Of a stretch of DNA of 11,783 nt, positions 7,081 to 11,783 are shown piece by piece; position 1 is the first letter of the stretch; every line of letters begins with the position of its first letter. Source of the DNA: Thermoplasmata archaeon. Its GTDB lineage: Archaea > Thermoplasmatota > Thermoplasmata > Thermoplasmatales > Thermoplasmataceae. Location: the NCBI GenBank assembly GCA_021797025.1, contig JAKAAK010000081.1, positions 1 through 11,783 on the forward strand, written 5' to 3'. Below the pieces are notes generated by a model, which did not search any database, was not told where the DNA came from, and saw nothing but the letters and a program-made list of their open reading frames with translations. The position numbers were made by a program, and so were the translations under genes.

Positions 7081-7788
7081 CTTTCTGTAATATCTATATG
7101 TTCTCTCAAGAATTTTATAATAATTATTGCTATTTCCAATGCTTGCCCATTCATACCTATTTATTTTAACATAATTTGTTTTTATGCTATTCCCGATCAT
7201 TTCATTTATTGCAGGCGTTAATTCCGTGTATTTTATATAATCAAATATTTCCTTTTTCAGGAGATAAAATGCGGCCAGTGCATAGTTTGATTCAGGTTTT
7301 TCGGGTTTTTCGTCGACACGTAATATATACTCCCTATTTACTGTTGCAATGCCATAGTTTTCAGGATTATTTACCCTCATCAGTGTCAGGACATTATGCT
7401 TTTTACTGTTATATATATCAATTACATCTTTTACCTTTTTTGAATTTAATATAATTCCATCTCCGGCATTCAGGATAAAATCATTTTTGATATAATCTTT
7501 TGCCAGCAACACTGCTTTTCCAAAGCCCTCAGCCCTACTCTGGTATAAAAACTCTATATTATAATTCAATGATTTTAAATAATTCCCGGTGTAACTATCA
7601 TTTTTATTTAAAATTACAAAGAATTTTTTTATATTAACTCTACTTAAATTATATATTATGCAGTCCAGCATTGGCCTTAAAACAATTTTATCATTCCTTA
7701 TTGAATATACGGGCAACATTTCCTTTCTCATATTTTCAGGTAAATTGGCTCTTGTGCCTTTTCCTGCAGCTGTAATCAATGCATCCAT
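7069..7788 (-). CDS. Sugar-1-phosphate nucleotidyltransferase (GalU/RfbA-like)
   Basis: Predicted enzyme that joins a sugar-1-phosphate with an NTP to give an NDP-sugar and diphosphate. At 239 residues it is one Rossmann-like domain, with no left-handed beta-helix tail. Visible are the nucleotide-binding start ITAAGKGTR (5-13), the basic RKEMLPV segment (21-27), Q83 followed by EGFGKAV (87-93), the metal-binding Asp in NAGDG (D110), and VDEKPEKP (158-165). The family cannot be split between UTP and dTTP users from sequence alone. Since the next gene makes UDP-sulfoquinovose from UDP-glucose, UTP:glucose-1-phosphate uridylyltransferase is the best guess. It is convergent with that gene (12-bp overlap) and divergent from the thiolase gene. 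Confidence 0.82.
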   Translation of the reverse strand: MDALITAAGKGTRANLPENMRKEMLPVYSIRNDKIVLRPMLDCIIYNLSRVNIKKFFVILNKNDSYTGNYLKSLNYNIEFLYQSRAEGFGKAVLLAKDYIKNDFILNAGDGIILNSKKVKDVIDIYNSKKHNVLTLMRVNNPENYGIATVNREYILRVDEKPEKPESNYALAAFYLLKKEIFDYIKYTELTPAINEMIGNSIKTNYVKINRYEWASIGNSNNYYKILERTYRYYRKLFP

Positions 7789-7806
7789 TATAGTTTATTA
7801 TAATAT

Positions 7807-7817
7807 AATTATTAATA
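7807..7817. promoter_or_regulatory. Shared near-palindromic TATA element between divergent genes
   Basis: Only 51 bp separate the ATG at 7788 (minus) from the ATG at 7840 (plus). AATTATTAATA at 7807-7817 sits about 25 bp from both start codons, the spacing expected for leaderless transcription in either direction. The element reads much the same on both strands (ATTAAT core). Flanking AT runs at 7795-7806 and 7829-7839 are too close to one start and too far from the other. Confidence 0.45.
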
Positions 7818-7839
7818 CCTTTTTAGCATTTATAATATA

Positions 7840-8775
7840 ATGGAATGTTCAATATGCAATAATAAAGCTGTATACGAGGTAAAATATAATGGTTCATTTC
7901 TATGCAAAAAGCATTTCATAGAATATGTTGAAAAAAGAGTGAAAAGGGAAATAAGAAATCAGATGGATTTTAATAAAAAAAATATAAAAATATCTGTTGC
8001 AATTTCCGGTGGAAAGGATAGCTCAGCAACATTATACCTGTTAAATAAAATACTTGGCAGTAGAAGAAACCTTGAATTAAAGGCATTTACAGTTGATGAG
8101 GGTATAGCGGGCTACAGGAGCTCAGGGCTGGAAAAGGCAAAAAAACTCTGTGATTCATTAAAAATTGATCATGAAGTTATATCGTATAAGGAAAATTTCG
8201 GATATACCCTTGATGAGATAATGAAAATAGATAAAAAAACAATTTCCTGTTCACACTGTGGCCCCATGAGAAGGAATTTAATGAATAAAATATCGGAATA
8301 TAACAAAGCTGATTATGTTGCCCTGGGCTTAAATTTAGACGATTACGCCCAGTCGATTTTAATGAATGTTGCCAGGGGTGATGTATCAAGATATATAAGA
8401 ATGGCTCCGCATGCCTATGTTAGGGAGGGCTTAGTTCCAAGGATATTGCCCCTAAGAAAAATACCTGAAAAGGAAGTTGTTTTATATTCCATATTAAATG
8501 GCATAGACTTCGACCATAGCTGGTGCCCATATTATAACATGGCACAGAGAAATACATACAGGGATATAATAGATAAACTCGAAAGAGAAACACCAGGAAC
8601 GAAATATGCAGTAGTAAAATTCTTTGATGAAACCAGGCAGCCCCTGAGAGGGTATTATAAGCAGGAGGATATAAAACTAAACAAATGCAAAATATGTGGA
8701 TCACCAACGGCAGGAGACATATGTGAGGTCTGTAAGGATCTTGAAAATATAAAAAAATTAGAAATAAAAGCATAG
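7840..8775 (+). CDS. tRNA 2-thiouridine synthetase, TtuA/NcsA (Ncs6/Ctu1) family
   Basis: PP-loop ATPase that adenylates a tRNA uridine and replaces oxygen with sulfur, using a ubiquitin-like sulfur carrier in archaea. The 311-residue protein has the full layout: N-terminal zinc finger C3-x2-C6...C22-x2-H25, PP-loop SGGKDSS (56-62), the Cys pair C137-x2-C140 plus C229 that hold a [4Fe-4S] cluster in TtuA, LNLDDYAQS (164-172), and a C-terminal zinc ribbon C283-x2-C286...C295-x2-C298. Sequence alone does not settle whether the target is U54 in the T-loop (TtuA, common in thermophiles) or wobble U34 (NcsA/Ncs6). A tRNA gene follows 37 bp downstream, but it has its own TATA-like box. Confidence 0.92.
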   Translation: MECSICNNKAVYEVKYNGSFLCKKHFIEYVEKRVKREIRNQMDFNKKNIKISVAISGGKDSSATLYLLNKILGSRRNLELKAFTVDEGIAGYRSSGLEKAKKLCDSLKIDHEVISYKENFGYTLDEIMKIDKKTISCSHCGPMRRNLMNKISEYNKADYVALGLNLDDYAQSILMNVARGDVSRYIRMAPHAYVREGLVPRILPLRKIPEKEVVLYSILNGIDFDHSWCPYYNMAQRNTYRDIIDKLERETPGTKYAVVKFFDETRQPLRGYYKQEDIKLNKCKICGSPTAGDICEVCKDLENIKKLEIKA

Positions 8776-8779
8776 AAAT

Positions 8780-8790
8780 ATTTATTAAAT
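8780..8790 (+). promoter_or_regulatory. TATA-like box for tRNA-Ile
   Basis: ATTTATTAAAT is centred about 28 bp upstream of the first tRNA base, just after the stop codon of the thiolase gene. Confidence 0.5.
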
Positions 8791-8812
8791 TTCTAAGGAT
8801 ACGGGTCTGTAT

Positions 8813-8887
8813 GGGGTTGTAGCTTAGCTTGGTTGGAGCACCCGGCTGATAACCGGGAGGTCACCGGTTCAAATCCGGTCAGCCCCA
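8813..8887 (+). tRNA. tRNA-Ile (anticodon GAT)
   Basis: A complete 75-nt cloverleaf with no intron. The acceptor stem GGGGTTG pairs with CAGCCCC (one T-G pair), and the discriminator base is A. The D arm is GCT/AGC around the AGCTTGGTTGG loop. The anticodon stem CCCGG/CCGGG carries loop CTGATAA with anticodon GAT at 8848-8850. The T arm is ACCGG-TTCAAAT-CCGGT. CCA is not encoded, so it must be added enzymatically. A decayed accessory region starts downstream, as is common at tRNA genes. Confidence 0.98.
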
Positions 8888-8950
8888 TTTCATATAAGGA
8901 ATACATATAGAAGTAAAAAAAGTTACATTTTAACTATTACTATTTAAATG

Positions 8951-9459
8951 CTAATATTTTAATAAGTTATAAGAGGATTTTATTTCTTTATACAATTGAA
9001 GTATAATCTTTGATATTTTTGTTCTAAGATTCAGTTGATTCTTTTTTATTCTTTTCCTGCCGTCTCTCAAAGCCTTCCGTGATATTTCCTTATCCTTCAT
9101 ATTCTCAGGCTTTAATGATAAAATCCAATCATAGAATTCCCTTAAATTTCCATACCCAAAGTATGAATCTTCATCTATGTCAAATACCGTGGATTCATCA
9201 AGGTTGTTGGATTCCTTGCCCATATATCTGATACGGTAGCAATGATGTGTTTCCGGTTTGTTATGCCTTCTATGTAATCGAATTTATGATCATCATGCCT
9301 TACGTACTGTGTAAGGACATACTCTAATGATTTCCAGTATGCAGTTGAAGGCGGGGGGAGTTCGTTTGAGGATTTTCCTGTTCTATAATCAATAAACTCT
9401 CTGTACTGAATACCTAAAATATCTTTTGAATAAGGTAAGTTGTCAACGTCAAATGAATT
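8951..9459 (-). pseudogene. Frameshifted, 5'-truncated gene of unknown function
   Basis: Two minus-strand frames together read as one protein of about 165 residues. The upstream part (from about 9459) contains LPYSKDILGIQYREFIDYR and then SLEYVLTQYVRHDDHKF. It runs out of frame near 9222-9232 at the sequence for SDI-YMGKES. The downstream part continues as NNLDESTVFDIDEDSYFGYG and ends in a basic helix RKALRDGRKRIKKNQLNLR and a Lys/Leu tail at 8951. The downstream frame alone is an open 90-codon ORF from 9223. The upstream frame meets TAA at 9460-9462, right where an IS-like repeat begins, so the 5' part has probably been lost to insertion. I do not recognise the family. The aromatic and charged composition suggests a soluble, possibly nucleic-acid-binding protein. 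Confidence 0.55.
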
Positions 9460-9464
9460 TTACC

Positions 9465-9498
9465 CAGAAACGCCAGAATAAAAACCTCAGAAACGCCA
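9465..9498 (+). repeat. Two 11-bp direct repeats, probable transposase-binding sites
   Basis: CAGAAACGCCA occurs at 9465-9475 and again at 9488-9498, a 23-bp period (about two helical turns). The pair lies just upstream of an IstA-like coding fragment. IS21-family elements carry multiple short repeats of this sort at their ends, so this may be the left end of such an element. Confidence 0.5.
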
Positions 9499-9540
9499 AT
9501 TGGAATTCCCACATTTCTTACCGAAGATGATGAAAACTAA

Positions 9541-9627
9541 ATGTTTAGAGATGAGAAGTGGTATATGATGAGAAAGGTGGCTGAGAACGACATGAAAATA
9601 TCAGACATAGCAAAGGGGTTGACATGA
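9541..9627 (+). pseudogene. Remnant of IS21-like (IstA) transposase N terminus
   Basis: A 28-codon ORF starting MFRDEKWYMMRKVAENDMKI, followed by SDIAKGL and a stop, resembles the first helices of the helix-turn-helix at the start of IS21-family IstA transposases, where a motif like 'isEIArrlg' is typical. The recognition helix (usually followed by RKTVRKY) is missing, and all reading frames after about 9627 lose the pattern. No IstB or DDE segment follows. The break probably marks the insertion of the next element, whose promoter and start codon begin about 25-55 bp later. Family assignment rests on this short segment and the upstream repeats. Confidence 0.45.
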
Positions 9628-9649
9628 ACCTGGACTTCGCCATTTTGAA

Positions 9650-9660
9650 AGAAAATATAT
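9650..9660 (+). promoter_or_regulatory. TATA-like box of the IS1634-like transposase fragment
   Basis: AGAAAATATAT is centred about 27 bp upstream of the ATG at 9683. It supports that ATG, rather than the GTG at 9714, as the original start. Confidence 0.4.
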
Positions 9661-9682
9661 AGATTAAAAGCCTTAATACACT

Positions 9683-10292
9683 ATGCCAAAGGGAAGTGTA
9701 ACATATTCGTTGGGTGGGCCTGGCACTTATCGATCTTGTTGAGAGAGATTACGGTTTCTTTTCCAGTGTGTTTGGAGACATCGAGGATACAAAGGAATTC
9801 GGGAATATTGCAAAGTTTCTTGTTTACAACAGATTAACATATTCTGTGTCTATACACCAGATGCTTGATGTCTATTCTAAAGAACTCATGGAAGAACCCG
9901 GAATGAAGAGGCTCCCTTCAGAAAGGAGCATATATAGATCACTGGAAAAGCCTGGCAGGCTCTTTCCTGTTCTGTTGGAAAGGTACCAGAACTTCCTGGC
10001 CAATCATAATTTATGGGATAATGAACAGTTTATAGACTTCTCAGCATCCTACTTTGTTGGAAACCGATCTGATATTGGTGCATTCGGTTACTCAAAGGAT
10101 CACAGGCCTGATAAGATGCAGGTCAGCTTTGGAATCTCCACGGGCATGAATGATATTCCAGCAGCATTGACGATCCAGAGGGGAAACGAGAGCGACAAGA
10201 AACACCTCATGGAGGTCATAAACGTTGTTAAGAAAGTCATACCTGAGAATTCAGCACTGATCTTTGACAGCGGTGGCAGCACAAAGTTTTAA
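9683..10292 (+). pseudogene. IS1634/IS4-like DDE transposase, 5' fragment with early frameshift
   Basis: The ATG at 9683 opens MPKGSVTYSLGG. The frame is then lost near 9711-9722 and resumes in another frame as LALIDLVERDYGFF, which stays open to 10292. The readable part (about 200 residues) includes LVYNRLTYSVSIHQML, the likely first catalytic Asp in FIDFSASYFVG, KMQVSFGISTGMNDIPA, and the start of the second Asp motif in LIFDSGGSTK. It ends there, although intact members of this group run to roughly 450-550 residues with a late Glu motif. More than half of the protein, including the third catalytic residue, is absent, so it cannot be active. Its codon use is richer in G and C than the core genes to the left. 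GTG at 9714 is an in-frame start only for the broken remainder. Confidence 0.75.
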
Positions 10293-10321
10293 GTAGTTTT
10301 ATACCATCTATTCTTAGTTTT

Positions 10322-10678
10322 ATGACTAACTATGAAGATATATACAAAAAATGGGAGCTAACGGGGAAAGTTGAAGATGGCGATATGCCTTGGATTGCAA
10401 GGGTTACACCGGATGTCGAACTTATACCTGAGTTTTTGGCTAATAAAATGGATAACACGGAAGACGTGTGTCAAGTATTAGAAGTTGTTGCTTTTACTAA
10501 CTATCTTTTGCGTAAGCATAGTTCGTTGATAGGAGCATTACAGAAGTTTATTGACTTGTTGCTTAATAAATTGGAAACATTAGCTAGAAGCGTAAGGGGC
10601 ATTTTGTTTCATATTGATGTGGGGGTTGGGATTCGCGTGTCTATAACGTTTCAAGTCTCCGCAGTGGCAACAAAGTGA
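10322..10678 (+). CDS. Unrecognised small protein, 118 residues
   Basis: I do not recognise this gene. The protein has an acidic N-terminal half (YEDIYKKWELTGKVEDGDM, then RVTPDVELIPEFL) that looks helical, and a stretch with Leu/Ile heptad-like spacing (about 54-88, including LIGALQKFIDLLLNKLETLA). Its C terminus, HIDVGVGIRVSITFQV, alternates hydrophobic and polar residues like a beta-hairpin. There is no signal peptide or membrane segment. Codons such as CGT, ACG, TTG and ACT are frequent here and rare in the core genes, which points to transfer. It begins 30 bp after the broken transposase and is convergent with the membrane-protein gene at 10724-11203. The two may be cargo of the same insertion. 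Confidence 0.6.
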   Translation: MTNYEDIYKKWELTGKVEDGDMPWIARVTPDVELIPEFLANKMDNTEDVCQVLEVVAFTNYLLRKHSSLIGALQKFIDLLLNKLETLARSVRGILFHIDVGVGIRVSITFQVSAVATK

Positions 10679-10723
10679 AAGGAGAAATCGTTGACAATTA
10701 GTTCAATAATATCTTTTACACCG

Positions 10724-11203
10724 TTAAAAGATTTTCCAAAGAGATCTTAGAAATGTGCTGGTTTTTGCTGGCGAAGCAATAGATATTGTTAATATAGGTA
10801 ATCCTATCGTAGAGAGGATGTAAAAGAACAAATAGGCGATGTCTGAACAACTAGAAGAGTAAATGTTGGCATATAGGCAATTTTCTGTATATGGAATCAG
10901 AAAATCATTCGTGAAGAAAAACCATATTGCTGATATTATAGCAAGAATAATGATAACAAACGCTGTGTTTGCAAACCGTTTGTTGTAGGGGTTTATTGCC
11001 ATTCCTGAAGAATTGAAAAATAAACCGAAAAGAACAGAGAGAGGAATGAAAACCGTAATAAAATATATGTCCCATTGTGATATTGCAGGGATAAATCCAA
11101 GTTCTTGCTGGAAGAGTGGTAATGGGTCTAACATAGTATACACAATAAGTGCGAGAACCGACAGCAATATTCCACCAATTACGATTAGTTTCGGAGATGA
11201 CAT
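10724..11203 (-). CDS. Unrecognised four-helix membrane protein, 159 residues
   Basis: I recognise no family. Four hydrophobic segments are clear (about 6-23, 46-64, 78-97, 122-143). A loop NSSGMAINPYNKRFAN lies between the second and third, and a Cys-containing loop (C109, C119) between the third and fourth. The C-terminal tail is short and basic. A second frame covering 10905-11270 is also open, but it is rich in Trp, Cys and Tyr and is the shadow. Isoleucine is written with ATC, ATT and ATA in mixture, whereas the core genes use mostly ATA, so recent acquisition is likely. The start ATG is 53 bp from the right inverted repeat. An ATAAATAC stretch (about 11233-11240) may be its TATA box. 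Confidence 0.65.
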   Translation of the reverse strand: MSSPKLIVIGGILLSVLALIVYTMLDPLPLFQQELGFIPAISQWDIYFITVFIPLSVLFGLFFNSSGMAINPYNKRFANTAFVIIILAIISAIWFFFTNDFLIPYTENCLYANIYSSSCSDIAYLFFYILSTIGLPILTISIASPAKTSTFLRSLWKIF

Positions 11204-11256
11204 ATATGTAACAACTTACACAGTTGTAATTTGTATTTATTGTTTTGTATTCAAAA

Positions 11257-11376
11257 CAGACTCTCCGCACGTCTTACAGAATAGTTTCCAGTTTTTGAGA
11301 AATAATGTAGCTTTATGAATTAATTAATATATGTATTGAAGTGGCAAACAGGTTAAAATTGGGTGAATTAATTATG
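11257..11376 (-). repeat. Right copy of the long inverted repeat
   Basis: Reverse-complement copy of 11-126, 120 bp long because of one extra 4-base unit (TTAATTAATT against TTAATT). Like the left copy, it ends with GAGAGTCTG on the side facing the next start codon, here 53 bp before the ATG at 11203. The possible zinc-ribbon reading (KLFCKTCGES) is kept at its end, but upstream it is broken by the 4-base insertion and downstream it runs into a stop after six codons, so this copy is not coding. The 52 bp between it and 11429 (11377-11428) hold nothing I can name. Confidence 0.9.
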
Positions 11377-11428
11377 ATTCACGATCCAATTAAATAATGC
11401 AAGAGATGTCAAAAAGCTTTTCTCATCT

Positions 11429-11605
11429 TCACTTAATAGTATATTCTCCCCTGCAATGGCAGTAAACATCATCAATATTTTCAGACAATGAAAAATCTAC
11501 TACCATTTGACGGTCATTGCCTGTTATATTGCAGGTGCATAGGGTTATTTTTACATTTGAATAAAATTTTTTTTGTAATTTAATCCGGTTAATATTAAAT
11601 TTCAT
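11429..11605 (-). CDS. Small protein with two Cys-X-Cys motifs, 58 residues
   Basis: I do not recognise the family. The reading frame starts with ATG at 11605, overlapping the TGA of the upstream enolase-superfamily gene as ATGA, so the two are probably translationally coupled. The 58-residue product has a basic N terminus (KFNINRIKLQKKFYS), a CTC motif (C23, C25), a stretch ending in MVVDFSLSENIDDVY, and a CHC motif (C49, His50, C51) followed by RGEYTIK. Four Cys in two CxC pairs about 23 residues apart, with a His between the second pair, suggest binding of one metal ion such as zinc. There is no membrane segment. The coupling implies a role tied to the upstream sugar-acid enzyme, but nothing more can be said. 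Confidence 0.65.
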   Translation of the reverse strand: MKFNINRIKLQKKFYSNVKITLCTCNITGNDRQMVVDFSLSENIDDVYCHCRGEYTIK

Positions 11606-11783
11606 ATTAATTTAACCTTATCAACTGTATATTTATTCAAATACTCCTCATCAATATCAGTTCCAATGCCGTCATAATCATATGGTTTTATTTCACCGTT
11701 ATTCATATTGAATACATTTTTGACTATATCATTTTTGAAATATTTCTCATTTGGTGAGGTATCTCCGGGATAATCCACATTAT
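11602..11783 (-). CDS. Enolase-superfamily (mandelate racemase/muconate-lactonizing type) protein, C-terminal end
   Basis: Only the last 59 codons lie in the window; the gene continues beyond its right edge. The visible end contains DYPGDTSPNEKYFKNDIV, NNGEIKPYD, and then GIGTDIDEEYLNKY, which matches the C-terminal signature of this superfamily ('pGlGvevdee-l-ky'). Members in Thermoplasmatales include the gluconate and galactonate dehydratases of the non-phosphorylative Entner-Doudoroff pathway, so a sugar-acid dehydratase is the likely function. The catalytic and metal-binding residues are outside the window and cannot be checked. It is followed by the small CxC protein with an ATGA overlap. 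Confidence 0.72.
   Translation of the reverse strand, partial: NVDYPGDTSPNEKYFKNDIVKNVFNMNNGEIKPYDYDGIGTDIDEEYLNKYTVDKVKLI

Noticed and set aside
8420..8773. Minus-strand open frame of 117 codons opposite the thiolase gene
   Set aside because: The plus strand carries all thiolase motifs through this stretch; the opposite frame is low-information and Leu/Phe/Cys-rich.
8863..8887. Duplicated 3' end of tRNA-Ile as an attachment site
   Set aside because: I looked for a second copy of the T-arm and acceptor sequence further right in the window and saw none, and no integrase gene is present.
9465..9498. CRISPR-like repeat pair
   Set aside because: Only two copies of an 11-bp unit with a 12-bp spacer and no further units; better explained as transposon end repeats.
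10645..10680. GCAGTGGCAACAAAG near the end of the 118-residue gene resembles GGTGGCAGCACAAAG at the end of the transposase fragment, possibly a target duplication or the transposase resuming
   Set aside because: The match is imperfect, a target duplication should be exact when recent, and the frame after it stops within about 12 codons without transposase motifs.
10905..11270. Second open minus-strand frame of 121 codons overlapping the membrane-protein gene
   Set aside because: It is rich in Trp, Cys and Tyr with no plausible domain, while the other frame gives four clean membrane segments and a sensible start and end. It is a shadow.
11565..11580. T-run (about 8 T) as a transcription terminator
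   Set aside because: It lies inside the reading frame of the 58-residue protein, where on the minus strand it is an A-run encoding Gln-Lys-Lys, so it is unlikely to be a terminator.

Overview
This is low-GC archaeal DNA. The evidence is a KH-less beta-CASP RNase of the aCPSF2 type, a two-zinc-finger PP-loop tRNA thiolase, an archaeal-type endonuclease III relative, and TATA-like boxes about 24-31 bp upstream of many start codons, as expected for leaderless transcripts. The heavy use of ATA and AGA/AGG codons, together with a sulfosugar-nucleotide synthase, fits the Thermoplasmatales (Ferroplasma, Acidiplasma, Picrophilus, Cuniculiplasma and relatives). The genus is my inference and was not tested.

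Region 1 (about 187-8887) is compact core genome. It starts with a two-gene unit, methylthioadenosine phosphorylase then aCPSF2. Eight genes follow that alternate strand without exception: J-domain protein (-), CcdC-like membrane protein (+), MagIII-like glycosylase (-), aldo/keto reductase (+), MarC (-), UDP-sulfoquinovose synthase (+), sugar-1-phosphate nucleotidyltransferase (-), TtuA/NcsA thiolase (+). The convergent partners abut or overlap at their 3' ends (2 bp gap, 14 bp overlap, 0 bp gap, 12 bp overlap). The divergent partners share short AT-rich promoter regions. A tRNA-Ile(GAT) gene closes this part. The sulfoquinovose synthase and the nucleotidyltransferase plausibly work together: one would make UDP-glucose, the other would turn it with sulfite into UDP-sulfoquinovose for surface glycans or glycolipids.

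Region 2 (about 8900-11256), downstream of the tRNA, is a decayed accessory patch. It holds a frameshifted gene of unknown function, the start of an IS21-like transposase with two 11-bp repeats, a 5' fragment of an IS1634/IS4-like DDE transposase, and two small unrecognised genes. One of these is soluble and one has four membrane segments. Both use codons unlike the core genes.

Region 3 (11257-11783) begins with a 120-bp sequence that is the inverted copy (about 95% identical) of positions 11-126. After it come, on the minus strand, a 58-residue protein with two Cys-X-Cys motifs and the C-terminal end of an enolase-superfamily (probable sugar-acid dehydratase) gene. The start of the first overlaps the stop of the second (ATGA). 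The inverted pair brackets nearly the whole window. In each case the copy points toward a start codon about 53-60 bp away.
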